Below, piece after piece: positions 33,467-42,448 of a stretch of DNA of 52,840 nucleotides (its first letter is position 1; every line of letters begins with the position of its first letter). The DNA is from Bacteroidia bacterium (GTDB lineage Bacteria > Bacteroidota > Bacteroidia > Chitinophagales > Saprospiraceae). A program made the position numbers and the translations under genes. The stretch is taken from NCBI GenBank assembly GCA_018680005.1, contig JAHHJQ010000390.1, forward strand, positions 1-52,840. Reading direction: 5' to 3'. The notes under the pieces were generated by a model. That model ran no database searches. It saw only the letters and a list, made by a program, of their open reading frames with translations, and was not told the DNA's origin.

Positions 33467-35842
33467 ATGAGTTATAACACAGTAGAATTTGCACCCTTAG
33501 AAAATCATCCTGGCCATCTAGTTCATTATACATGGCAGGACAATATACTTGAATGTGTTGGCGATAATGACGCAAGCGTTAGGATCTATGTCATAGATGA
33601 CGCTATCATGCGTGTTAGATATTCCACAGAAGGATATTTTGAAAGAGACTTTTCATACGCAATTGATTCAAATTTTTCTGGAAATATAACTGATCTTCAC
33701 CTTGAAGATTTTACTGATCACCTGGTCATCAAAACTCCCAAGGTTCATTGCAGAGTATCCAAAGAAAGACTGACATTAAAATTTACTGATCCGTCAGGTA
33801 AGATCATAAGTCAAGACGAAAAAGGTTTTCATTGGGAAAAGAATGAAACTTATGGCGGAGAAATAGTAAAGATGAGCCGGGTTCTTCAAACTGCAGAAGC
33901 ATTTTATGGTCTTGGTGACAAACCCATGAATCTAAATCTCCGAGGTAAACGTGTTGTCAATTGGGGTACCGATGAATATGGTTATCATAGAGACACAGAT
34001 CCGATTTACAAGAATATCCCTGTGTTCTATGGCGTCCATCATGGCATGTCTTATGGAATATTCTTTGACAATACTTTTAAATCATATTTTGATTTTGCTA
34101 GTGAAAGACAGACGGTGTCTTCATTTTGGGCTAATGGTGGAGAGATGAATTACTACTTCTTTGCCGGACCTGATATGCTGGATGTATGTACCAACTATAC
34201 TTTGCTAACAGGAACGCCAGAAATGCCACCACTGTGGGCTCTGGGATACCAACAATGTAAATGGAGCTACTATCCAGAATCTCAGGTCAGAGAGATCTGC
34301 AATAAACTGAGGGAATACGAAATTCCATGTGATGCCATATATCTCGACATCGATTATATGGATGGATTTAGATGTTTTACCTGGGATTTAGAAAAATTCC
34401 CTGATCCGAAGGGTATGGTTGCTGATCTGAAAGCCCAGGGTTTTAAGACAATGGTCATTATAGATCCTGGAATAAAAAAGGACAAAGACTACTGGGTCTA
34501 CAAAGAAGGTTTAAAAGGCAACCATTTCTGTAGACGTGCAGATGGTCCCTTTGTCAATGGTAAAGTGTGGCCCGGAGAATGTTATTTTCCTGACTTTACT
34601 AATCCTGAAGTTCGTGAATGGTGGGCCACCCTTTATGAAGAACTTATAGGAAACATCGGTGTGGCGGGCGTATGGAATGATATGAACGAGCCCGCATTGT
34701 TCGAAGTTCCTTCCAAGACCTTTCCTTTAGATGTCAGACACAACTTCGATGGTGAACCCTGCAGTCATCGCAAAGCGCATAATATTTATGGAATGCAAAT
34801 GGCCCGGGCCACATATGAAGGTGTCAAAAGATTTGCAGGTAATAATCGATCGCTGGTAATTACAAGGTCTGGATACTCAGGGCTTCAGCGATACTCTAGT
34901 GTTTGGACAGGAGATAACCTGGCAACATGGGAACACCTTGCTTTAGCAAACATACAGGTTCAAAGGTTAAGCGCATGTGGAATTTCATTTTGTGGATCTG
35001 ATGTTGGAGGTTTTATAGATCAACCTAGTGGAGAACTCTTTGTGCGTTGGGTACAATTGGCCGCATTTCACCCATTCTTTAGGACACATTCTTCAGGAGA
35101 TCATGGAGATCAGGAGCCCTGGTCATTTGGGGAAGAAAATATGCTCTTGGCGAAGAAGTTTATTGACCTTAGGTACGAACTGTTGCTGTATATGTATACC
35201 ACATTTTATCAGTATAGTCAATATGGTATTCCTATGGTCAAATCATTGATCATGTTGGATACGCCGGATGATGAGGTGAAAAATCGCATGGACGAGTTCA
35301 TTATAGGTGATCATATTCTCATTTGCCCAATGCTTCAACACGGAATAACAGAACGACATTTATATATCCCTCGAGGCAATTGGTTTGACTATTGGACAGA
35401 CGAGCTTCTAACTGGAAAACATGAATATCGCGTAAAGGCGAATATTGACTCTATGCCTATCTACATACAGGCTGGGGCGGTAATCCCTAAAATTCCTGTA
35501 ATGCAGTTTGTCGGAGAAAAAGAAATATCGCAAATCCAGTTACACATCTATCATGTCAATGGTAAGCAGGAAAGCTCGCTCTTTTTGGATGATCTGGATG
35601 GATATGACTATCAAAAAGGCCAATTTGAGTTGAGCAAATTCATAGTAGAAGGAAATCCGGATAAGTTGATCATTGAGCAAACAAAAGAAGGTCAGTTCAA
35701 GTCCGGACATAATTACTTGATCCATTTACATGGCTGTCCTTTTACTATGGGTAAAATCTTCTTAGATGGTCAAGAAATTCAATATAATACTTCAATTGAA
35801 GTAGACGCTTCATTCCAAAAAATAGAGGTTTTCAGGCGTTAA
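33467..35842 (+). CDS. Glycoside hydrolase family 31 alpha-glucosidase
   Basis: I set the start at ATG 33467, 16 codons into a longer frame that would begin with TTG, because MSYNTVEFAPLE begins a normal cytoplasmic protein; the product is 791 residues. GH31 signatures are ALGYQQCKWSYYPE, DAIYLDIDYMDGF, the catalytic nucleophile Asp405 in WNDMNEP, and the acid/base Asp483 in WTGDN. FCGSDVGGF and AAFHPFFRTHS follow. An N-terminal beta-sandwich and C-terminal beta domains flank the barrel. It should cleave alpha-linked glucose (or xylose) oligosaccharides in the cytoplasm, as there is no signal peptide. A small lipoprotein gene follows after 16 bases. Confidence 0.95.
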   Translation: MSYNTVEFAPLENHPGHLVHYTWQDNILECVGDNDASVRIYVIDDAIMRVRYSTEGYFERDFSYAIDSNFSGNITDLHLEDFTDHLVIKTPKVHCRVSKERLTLKFTDPSGKIISQDEKGFHWEKNETYGGEIVKMSRVLQTAEAFYGLGDKPMNLNLRGKRVVNWGTDEYGYHRDTDPIYKNIPVFYGVHHGMSYGIFFDNTFKSYFDFASERQTVSSFWANGGEMNYYFFAGPDMLDVCTNYTLLTGTPEMPPLWALGYQQCKWSYYPESQVREICNKLREYEIPCDAIYLDIDYMDGFRCFTWDLEKFPDPKGMVADLKAQGFKTMVIIDPGIKKDKDYWVYKEGLKGNHFCRRADGPFVNGKVWPGECYFPDFTNPEVREWWATLYEELIGNIGVAGVWNDMNEPALFEVPSKTFPLDVRHNFDGEPCSHRKAHNIYGMQMARATYEGVKRFAGNNRSLVITRSGYSGLQRYSSVWTGDNLATWEHLALANIQVQRLSACGISFCGSDVGGFIDQPSGELFVRWVQLAAFHPFFRTHSSGDHGDQEPWSFGEENMLLAKKFIDLRYELLLYMYTTFYQYSQYGIPMVKSLIMLDTPDDEVKNRMDEFIIGDHILICPMLQHGITERHLYIPRGNWFDYWTDELLTGKHEYRVKANIDSMPIYIQAGAVIPKIPVMQFVGEKEISQIQLHIYHVNGKQESSLFLDDLDGYDYQKGQFELSKFIVEGNPDKLIIEQTKEGQFKSGHNYLIHLHGCPFTMGKIFLDGQEIQYNTSIEVDASFQKIEVFRR

Positions 35843-35858
35843 TCTATCAGGATAAGAC

Positions 35859-36233
35859 ATGAAACACCTTCTTTGGTTAATGCTATTTGCACTTTTTATA
35901 TATTCTTGTAACAATCAGGAAAGTAAAAAACAAACAATTTCTCAAGATGACTTAGTAGCCATAGTTTGTCAATGTGGTGAAATTTTGATTAGTTACAATG
36001 ACGAATTACAGAAATTGGCTGCGTCAGATGATATGAGTGCCTTATCTGAAAGAATGCAAGAGGGTGATACTAAGTTGAAGGAGACACTGGCTTGTGTCGG
36101 TAGCCAGGTTGATAATTCCCTTGATAAGTCTATTTTTTCAGGTATCACACCAAAGATTCAAGAGCGCTGTTCAATGGATATCAGGATGTCTAATGACCTG
36201 ATTCGCAAGTTAGAAGAAATCATGATTAACTAA
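35859..36233 (+). CDS. Small lipoprotein of unknown function
   Basis: This 124-residue protein has a lipoprotein signal peptide with lipobox IYSC near residue 17. The mature part is helical and acidic, with two cysteine positions (VCQCGEILISYND and ERCSMDI) and one in LACVGSQ. I do not recognise a family. It sits 16 bases after the GH31 gene and 5 bases before the deaminase gene on the same strand, so it is probably part of that transcript. Nothing else points to a function. Confidence 0.7.
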   Translation: MKHLLWLMLFALFIYSCNNQESKKQTISQDDLVAIVCQCGEILISYNDELQKLAASDDMSALSERMQEGDTKLKETLACVGSQVDNSLDKSIFSGITPKIQERCSMDIRMSNDLIRKLEEIMIN

Positions 36234-36238
36234 TCTTA

Positions 36239-36724
36239 ATGCCTCTTCTCCCGTCTGATCATCAAAAGTTTATGTCAATTGCGATATCCATTGCTCAGGC
36301 AGGTATGAGAAGCGGTGCAGGAGGACCTTTTGGCGCCATAGTCGTTAAAGATGGAGAAATTATCGGCCGGGGCCATAATATAGTTCTCGCCCAAAATGAC
36401 CCGACATCCCACGCAGAAATTATTGCGATTAGGGATGCCTGCAGTCATCTGGGACATTTTCAGTTAACGGGTTGCACTATTTATACATCTTGCGAACCGT
36501 GCCCCATGTGCCTGGGAGCAATATATTGGGCCAGACCTGATCGGTTTTTCTATGCATGTACCAGGTCTGATGCCGCGAATATTGGTTTCGATGATCAATT
36601 CATATATCAAGAATTCAATCTGGATCCTATTTCCCGGTCTATCCCTGCAACTCAGATCGGTCAGGAGCAATCATTGAAAGTTTTTGAAGAATGGAAAACG
36701 ATCGATGATAAAACCCTGTACTGA
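36239..36724 (+). CDS. Nucleoside/guanine deaminase (cytidine-deaminase fold)
   Basis: This 161-residue zinc enzyme has the deaminase motifs HAEIIAIRDAC (zinc His and proton-shuttle Glu, near residue 60) and SCEPCPMCLGAIYWA (two zinc cysteines, near residue 85). GGPFGAIVVKDGEIIGRGHN precedes them. The block SDAANIGFDDQFIYQE is characteristic of guanine deaminase GuaD of the Bacillus type, which turns guanine into xanthine, rather than of the tRNA adenosine deaminase TadA. It starts five bases after the lipoprotein gene and its stop is adjacent to the stop of the convergent caspase-like gene. Confidence 0.88.
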   Translation: MPLLPSDHQKFMSIAISIAQAGMRSGAGGPFGAIVVKDGEIIGRGHNIVLAQNDPTSHAEIIAIRDACSHLGHFQLTGCTIYTSCEPCPMCLGAIYWARPDRFFYACTRSDAANIGFDDQFIYQEFNLDPISRSIPATQIGQEQSLKVFEEWKTIDDKTLY

Positions 36725-38404
36725 TTATCTCAAGCTTGCCAATGGTATCTTAGGATCATAGTTACCGGTCAGTATTGGGGATTGTTTTTGTTGTGTATAT
36801 CGACGTACATTCTTATAAACATAGTCATGCGCCTCCTCGATCGTGACGATCTGATTTCGATCATAGTCCGCTTCTCCTTTCAGGGCTTTTATCAAATAGT
36901 GGCTAAAGATACCTGAACGCAACCCATGATCCTCAAGTGAATATTCCTGACTATGCGAAGACATAAATAGCGCAGTCCCCGGCTTGGTCTCTTTGAAAGC
37001 ATTATAGAAATTCAATTGCGGATACTTATCACCTGATTTCACCTCATTCAAGCCACCGGAATAACAGGCATCGGCTATACATATCTTATTCTTTGCTTTG
37101 GATCGATCTAAAGCTGCTACCACATCTCGATACAAGATCAAATTGTTGTATCCATCAAAATCTACGGGTACAAATGCCTGTGCCAGGCCGTGCCCAGAGT
37201 AAAAGAAAAACACGACATCATTTTCATCTGCACGACCAAATATCTCTGTGATGGCTTTATTAATGCTTTTCTTATTTGCCCCGCGATCAATCAGAATTTT
37301 GATCTGTTCATCCGGAACTGCTCCTCCCTCCGGGCTTTTTAGAAATGCATACATGCGATATGCATCATCATCGGTATACCTAAGGGCAGGCATAGTTGTA
37401 TATGATGAAATACCCACTAATACAGCCCAGACCTTTACATCTCCATAAGGTCCTTCTTTTTCTGTAGTACTGGATCGACTATCGCTATAGGCTCTTATAA
37501 GTTTTCCATCCGACCAACGAGCTGAAAGCACACGCCCATCTTGAAAGTACATGATTCCATCTCCGGATTGTGTATGGTGTTTCCATCCACCCTCATATCG
37601 ATTTCCATTGTTGAAATATACCTTTCCCTTACCGTTGGGGAGCCCGTTCACCATTTCTCCGACATATTGAGTGCCGTCCGAAAATGTATAGGCTCCCTCT
37701 CTAACGGAAGAGGATCGGTTTAATTGAGTATGTGTAATCTTGGTTGATGGCGGTTTAGAGGATTGTGTATTCGTTTTCGATTTATTCGGTTTTATGCTTA
37801 CAAAGGGTAAGGATTCAGATTCTTGTGATCCCAAGTATCGTCCGTAGGCCCATTTGCCACTTTTCTTTCTTCCATTAACGGCAGTAAATATTCCGTTGCC
37901 ATGTTTTTTATTTTCTGACCAGTAACCGTTGTAAATGGCTCCGTTCGCATATTTCATAATGCCTTTACCATGAAACTTACCGACGACGAATTTGCCGGTA
38001 TACTTATCTCCATCACTGAAAGTATAGCTACCGTTGCCATTGGCCTTATTGTTTTTCCAGTCCCCCAGATAGTTATCACCATTGGAATAGGAAATCTTGC
38101 CATAACCTTCCATCTTATTAGATCCAAAATCACCATGATAGATATCACCATTGCTGAAATACAATTTGCCTTTGCCGTGTCTCCTTCCATAGAACCATTC
38201 CCCTTCATATCTGGTCCTGGATTTTGAACGATAAATACCATACCCGTGCATCTTACCATTCTTGAACTGTCCTGCATAGACAGCACCACTTTCGAATGCA
38301 TATTGTCCTTTGCCGGAATAGCAATTGCCTTTCTTACATGTTCCTCCAAGAGTAATGATGGAACCGCAAAGCATCAGACAAAAGACCATAATACATTCTT
38401 TCAT
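36725..38404 (-). CDS. Exported MORN-repeat protein with caspase-like (C14) domain
   Basis: The start is taken at ATG 38404 (MKECIMVFCLML, a signal peptide); a longer frame reaches 38422. Numbering below uses the longer form (565 residues). At least eight MORN repeats are seen (for example YAGQFKNGKMHGYG, YEGEWFYGRRHGKG, YTGKFVVGKFHGKG), six near residues 50-185 and two near 250-290. The C-terminal 240 residues form a C14 caspase-like domain: VWAVLVGISSY, then the catalytic His411 in FYSGHG and Cys453 in DACYSGG. Both catalytic residues are present, so it should be an active cysteine peptidase after Arg, Lys or Asp. MORN-caspase fusions occur widely in Bacteroidota but their targets are unknown. 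It converges with the deaminase gene with no gap. Confidence 0.9.
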   Translation of the reverse strand: MKECIMVFCLMLCGSIITLGGTCKKGNCYSGKGQYAFESGAVYAGQFKNGKMHGYGIYRSKSRTRYEGEWFYGRRHGKGKLYFSNGDIYHGDFGSNKMEGYGKISYSNGDNYLGDWKNNKANGNGSYTFSDGDKYTGKFVVGKFHGKGIMKYANGAIYNGYWSENKKHGNGIFTAVNGRKKSGKWAYGRYLGSQESESLPFVSIKPNKSKTNTQSSKPPSTKITHTQLNRSSSVREGAYTFSDGTQYVGEMVNGLPNGKGKVYFNNGNRYEGGWKHHTQSGDGIMYFQDGRVLSARWSDGKLIRAYSDSRSSTTEKEGPYGDVKVWAVLVGISSYTTMPALRYTDDDAYRMYAFLKSPEGGAVPDEQIKILIDRGANKKSINKAITEIFGRADENDVVFFFYSGHGLAQAFVPVDFDGYNNLILYRDVVAALDRSKAKNKICIADACYSGGLNEVKSGDKYPQLNFYNAFKETKPGTALFMSSHSQEYSLEDHGLRSGIFSHYLIKALKGEADYDRNQIVTIEEAHDYVYKNVRRYTQQKQSPILTGNYDPKIPLASLR

Positions 38405-38714
38405 AACTCTACTAATTGACAATAACTGTTAAGAAAAAAGTATAGGTTCAGACTATATGATGGGTATTATGATTTTTGAAATGTGAGATAAGAACAATTT
38501 GCCGCTGTCAAATATTGTTGCACCCTTGTTAAAAAAAAACTTTCGGTTATAAGCAGCGAGAAGGATGTATGAATCGTATTGTAATTGTTCGTTCTTCTGA
38601 CGAAAAAGAAAGCAGCAGCCCGAATTAAAATTTACTCTCATTACTATTAATTGCTGGGCTGCCACTAGACTTCAATTATTCCACTTTATTAACTTGGGAA
38701 TCTAATCTGTTATT

Positions 38715-39971
38715 TTACAATATTTCCATCAAAGTTTGATATACTTTGTGGATTTCTTTAAAAGTATTATAAAGCGGCGCCGGACTTAATCTTATTACAT
38801 CCGGTTCGCGCCAGTCGCCAATAATTCCCCGATCTATCAACTTGTCGAATACAACCCGGGCATTTTTCTGAACCACCAGGGATATTTGTGCACCTCTTTC
38901 ATGGGACAACTGAGGAGTAATCACTTTGATTTCTTTCCCCTTAGCTTTTAATGATTCTAATAAGAAATCCAAATAATCATTCATTTGCATTCTTTTAGTC
39001 TCAATAGATTCCATTCCCGCATCTTCGAAAATCTTCAAACTCTCTTGCAAGCCTACAAAATTCAAAATTTGAGGTGTACTCACCTGCCAACCCGAAGCAC
39101 CACTCATGGGAATATGTTCCGGTTTCATTAGAAATCTTGTCTCTTCCTCATGGCCCCACCATCCTTTTAGTCGGAAAGGATTTATGCTGGAAAGATCATC
39201 ATGTATAAATATCGCTCCTGGTCCACCCGGGCCACTATTCAAATACTTATAAGTACACCAGGCTGCAAAGTCGACACCCCATTCGTGCAATTTCATCATT
39301 ACATTGCCAGCCGCGTGTGCTAGATCAAATCCAACAACAATATTATTTGATTTACAGAATTCAACAATTTTCGGAATATTCAGGAATTGCCCAGAATAGT
39401 AGCTGATACCCCCCAATAGTACTAGGGCCAATTCATCTTTATGTATTTGAATACATTCGATGATATGCTCATTTCTGATGATAGCTTCATCAGGATCTGG
39501 GGAAAGGTAAATAATATGCTCTTGGGGGTCTAAACGGTGCCATAAAAGTTGAGAGTTTACGATGTGATGATCAGATGGAAAAGCGTCTTTTTCCATCAAA
39601 ATCTTGGTCCGATTTCCTTCAGGGTGAAAAAAACTGGCCATCAGAAGGTGCAAATTGACTGAAAGGGTATTCATTATTGCGACCTCAGAAGAATTTGCAC
39701 CTACCACTTTTGCCAATGATGCAGCTATCTCTCTGTGCATCGATATCCAGGGAGACTTCCCTTTAAACCATCCTTCGACTCCATCATCCTTCCATTGATC
39801 CAGAATTCTTATAACCGCATCTTTCAAGGATTTGGGTTGTAGTCCCAAAGAGTTTCCACAGAAATAGACGAGTTCTTTACCTCCTTGTTTGGGGATATGA
39901 AACCTCGAGCGATATTCCTCAATCGGATCCCTGCGGTCCAGCTCATCGGCGTAGGTGGAAGTTGTGTTCAA
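38715..39971 (-). CDS. kynU: Kynureninase
   Basis: This 418-residue PLP enzyme cleaves kynurenine or 3-hydroxykynurenine to anthranilate or 3-hydroxyanthranilate plus alanine. Landmarks are YFCGNSLGLQPKS, MNTLSVNLHLLMASFF, DLAHAAGNVMM, the PLP-lysine region CTYKYLNSGPGG, and WGHEEETRFLM. Length and motif order match bacterial kynureninases. No other tryptophan-degradation gene is in the window. The ogt gene lies 35 bases upstream on the same strand and may share its transcript. The 292 bases downstream hold a weak 7-bp inverted repeat (38615-38621 with 38656-38662) and no gene. Confidence 0.95.
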   Translation of the reverse strand: MNTTSTYADELDRRDPIEEYRSRFHIPKQGGKELVYFCGNSLGLQPKSLKDAVIRILDQWKDDGVEGWFKGKSPWISMHREIAASLAKVVGANSSEVAIMNTLSVNLHLLMASFFHPEGNRTKILMEKDAFPSDHHIVNSQLLWHRLDPQEHIIYLSPDPDEAIIRNEHIIECIQIHKDELALVLLGGISYYSGQFLNIPKIVEFCKSNNIVVGFDLAHAAGNVMMKLHEWGVDFAAWCTYKYLNSGPGGPGAIFIHDDLSSINPFRLKGWWGHEEETRFLMKPEHIPMSGASGWQVSTPQILNFVGLQESLKIFEDAGMESIETKRMQMNDYLDFLLESLKAKGKEIKVITPQLSHERGAQISLVVQKNARVVFDKLIDRGIIGDWREPDVIRLSPAPLYNTFKEIHKVYQTLMEIL

Positions 39972-40006
39972 TTTTTATGGTTGAGATTATCGAATTGGTG
40001 TTATTG

Positions 40007-40501
40007 TCAGAACAATGCTTTCTGAAGAGGAAACTGGACTGGATTTTCAATATGCAGCAGTTTCTGTTTCATTTCCAATCCATAGACAAAGCCATGCAAA
40101 TCTCCACTTTTCCCAATTACTCTGTGACAAGGAATAATGATTGGAATAGGATTATTTCTATTCGCCAATCCCACTGCCCTTACAGCCTTTGGGCTACCTA
40201 TCTCTTCTGCAATGTCTGTATAGGAGACGGTAGTACCACTTGGAATACGAAGCAGAGTTTTCCAAACCAATTTGTTGAAATGCGTAGCATTTTTCCAGTC
40301 AATTGGTATCTTAAATTTCTTCAATTTCCCTTCCAGGTATTCCAGAAGCTGCTGTCTTGCGGAGATCAGAATGGGATGATATTGATCTCCCTCGGGATAA
40401 TATTCAGGTCCCGGATTGAGCACTAATTTAGTTAGTCCTTTTTCCGTCGACCTAAGAAAAATTCTACCAATGGATGAGTTGAAAATTATGGAAGATGCCA
40501 T
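40007..40501 (-). CDS. ogt: Methylated-DNA-protein cysteine methyltransferase
   Basis: I start at ATG 40501 (MASSIIFNSSIGRIFL), which fits the family N-terminus; a frame extension to 40549 adds 16 residues with no match to it. The 164-residue product has the invariant active-site block IPCHRVIGKSGDLHGF, the helix-turn-helix region with YTDIAEEIGSPKAVRAVGLA, and NKLVWKTLLRIPSGTTVSY. It removes methyl groups from O6-methylguanine by transferring them to its own cysteine, once. It is 35 bases upstream of kynU on the same strand. Function is firm; the Ogt versus Ada C-terminal domain distinction is by length. Confidence 0.92.
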   Translation of the reverse strand: MASSIIFNSSIGRIFLRSTEKGLTKLVLNPGPEYYPEGDQYHPILISARQQLLEYLEGKLKKFKIPIDWKNATHFNKLVWKTLLRIPSGTTVSYTDIAEEIGSPKAVRAVGLANRNNPIPIIIPCHRVIGKSGDLHGFVYGLEMKQKLLHIENPVQFPLQKALF

Positions 40502-40642
40502 AGGGCCTAAGTTAAAGAACCCTTTGCATATTTGATAATTATCCAGCAAAGAGTGAACTACTATCCAGCAAAAATCTAATCACAAGAAAAAGATCATATC
40601 TTCAACCTGTTAACAAGAGACATACTTACTGTGCAAACTAAA

Positions 40643-41728
40643 ATGAACGTGGCGATCCTCTTTGGTGGACGATCAGCCGAACACGAAATTTCCCTACTAT
40701 CGGCTCAAAATATATTCAATGCACTGGACCGAGAAAAATACAACCCAGTACTCATAGGTATTGATCATTTCGGTCAATGGTATTACTATGGAGATACATT
40801 TCAATTGGCACATGCGGATGACCCGAAAGAGATTCGTTTGGTTAATAAATCCACCCCAGTTATTCTATCACAGATTGCAGATGATCATAGATTGATTAAT
40901 GCAAAGGATATGACTGTAATTGTCAAAATTGATGTCATTTTCCCGATTGTTCATGGCCCATACGGAGAAGACGGTTCCATACAAGGACTGGCTCGTTTGG
41001 CAAACCTGCCATGTGTGGGTCCTAGCCAATTGGCTTCCGCGATGGGGATGGATAAGGACATCATGAAAAGATTATTGAGGGATGCAGATATCGAAATTGC
41101 AGATTTTTTCACCCTTTACCACTATGACAGAGAAGAATATTCTTATGCATTGTGTAGTCAGGAATTGGGGCCTGATTTATTTATCAAACCAGCCAACATG
41201 GGCTCTTCCGTTGGTATTTCAAAAGTCTCCGATCCATCTGGTTTCAAAGAAGCAATAGAAGTGGCATTCCAATATGATGACAAAGTAATTGTGGAAGAAA
41301 TGATCGAAGGAAGGGAGATTGAATGCGCCGTACTGGGGAATGAAAATCCTATTGTTTCAATACCCGGTGAGATCATTCCCAAGGATGGATTTTATTCCTA
41401 TGAGAATAAATATATCGATGAACATGGCGCTGGTTTAGAAATTCCCGCAGTATTGACTGAGGAACAAAAAAATCTGGTAATGGCCACAGCCAAACAAGTC
41501 TATCAGATTTTGGAATGTGAAGGATTGACAAGGGTTGATGTTTTTCTCACAGAAGAGAATCGTGTAGTAATCAATGAAATCAATACATTACCAGGATTCA
41601 CGAAGATAAGTATGTATCCAACCCTATTAGAACATAGCGGTATTCCGCCTGTACAGCTGATTGATCGACTGATACAACTAGCAATAGAAAGACTTCAAAG
41701 AAAAAACAAATTGAAAATGACGGTCTAG
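40643..41728 (+). CDS. ddl: D-alanine--D-alanine ligase
   Basis: This ATP-grasp enzyme joins two D-alanines for peptidoglycan. The start is taken at ATG 40643 (MNVAILFGGRSAEHEIS); an in-frame GTG lies at 40631, four codons earlier. Landmarks are the N-terminal GGRSAEHEISLLSA, FPIVHGPYGEDGSIQG, PCVGPSQLASAMGMDKD, the ATP-grasp loop IKPANMGSSVGISKV, EEMIEGREIECAVLG, and the metal site region VINEINTLPGFT near the C-terminus. The length (361 residues) is usual. It is a single gene after the divergent ogt gene. Confidence 0.96.
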   Translation: MNVAILFGGRSAEHEISLLSAQNIFNALDREKYNPVLIGIDHFGQWYYYGDTFQLAHADDPKEIRLVNKSTPVILSQIADDHRLINAKDMTVIVKIDVIFPIVHGPYGEDGSIQGLARLANLPCVGPSQLASAMGMDKDIMKRLLRDADIEIADFFTLYHYDREEYSYALCSQELGPDLFIKPANMGSSVGISKVSDPSGFKEAIEVAFQYDDKVIVEEMIEGREIECAVLGNENPIVSIPGEIIPKDGFYSYENKYIDEHGAGLEIPAVLTEEQKNLVMATAKQVYQILECEGLTRVDVFLTEENRVVINEINTLPGFTKISMYPTLLEHSGIPPVQLIDRLIQLAIERLQRKNKLKMTV

Positions 41729-41797
41729 CTAATTATCCTTAAGCCGCTTTGCTAATTTTCGGATTTGATCTGTGATATGTTTCGTTTAAAACGTAAA

Positions 41798-41881
41798 CTA
41801 ATTCGCCTGATATCCGCCATCTACATTCATTGCCATACCCGTGATACAGGAGGATTCGCGTTCGTCAGCTAAAGTGCCTTT
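41798..41881 (-). pseudogene. C-terminal remnant of a short-chain dehydrogenase/reductase
   Basis: Between ddl and the zinc-ribbon gene, the minus strand reads LADERESSCITGMAMNVDGG followed by YQAN and a stop codon (TAG at 41800-41798). This is the conserved C-terminal end of classical SDR proteins, where the ASDESSxITGxxxxVDGG block is nearly universal. The frame is open only to a TGA at 41884-41882, and nothing further upstream resembles the Rossmann fold or the YxxxK motif. The rest of the gene is therefore missing, probably by deletion. The rest of the 41729-42051 gap shows no gene. Confidence 0.65.
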
Positions 41882-42051
41882 TCACCTCTATAACTTCAGA
41901 AAAAATACAAGATGTAATCATATTCATCTGATACTGAATCCTAATTATTTGTTCAATAGTTAAAAATACATCCGTATTAGCATGGTTGATATATCCTGAT
42001 CAATTGTAAAGGGAACAAGCACTTCCTGAAGTTTTCTTATGTTTGAAGACT

Positions 42052-42411
42052 ATGGCAAGAAAGTGTTTGGAGTGTGGAGGAAAGTTGTTCGGACGTTTGG
42101 ATCAGAAGTATTGCTCTGCTCAATGCAGAAGCACTTATAATAATAAACTCAATAGTGATCCTAATAAATTTGTAAGAAATATCAATAATATTCTCAGAAA
42201 GAATCGACGAATACTGGCATCTTTTAATCCTTCCGGAAAGACTGTCAAAGTACACAAGGATAAGTTGCTGGAAGAGGGCTTTAAGTTTAATTACATAACC
42301 AATACCTATAAAACAAAAACGAAAACTTATCGCTTTTGCTATGAACAGGGGTATCTCGAACTCGAGAATGGCTATCTCGCACTAGTTGTTCGAAAGGAGT
42401 ATGTCGAATAG
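42052..42411 (+). CDS. Zinc-ribbon protein of unknown function
   Basis: The start is taken at ATG 42052 (MARKCLECGG); an in-frame TTG lies nine bases upstream. The 119-residue protein begins with a zinc ribbon of the type CLECGGKLFGRLDQKYCSAQC, with two CxxC-like pairs. This resembles DUF2116-type Bacteroidota ribbons and the treble-clef motif of ribosomal protein eL24. The rest is basic and strand-rich (TKTKTYRFCYEQGYLELENGY). A nucleic-acid-binding role is plausible but is inference. It is the first gene before the S9 peptidase, 37 bases upstream of it. Confidence 0.75.
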   Translation: MARKCLECGGKLFGRLDQKYCSAQCRSTYNNKLNSDPNKFVRNINNILRKNRRILASFNPSGKTVKVHKDKLLEEGFKFNYITNTYKTKTKTYRFCYEQGYLELENGYLALVVRKEYVE

Positions 42412-42448
42412 CCCTCTTCACTAATCTTTTATTTGAAATATATTCTTC

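Noticed and set aside
38453-38665. 70-codon minus-strand open frame between the MORN-caspase gene and kynU
   Set aside because: No recognisable motif, composition of translated intergenic sequence, and it spans a weak inverted repeat.
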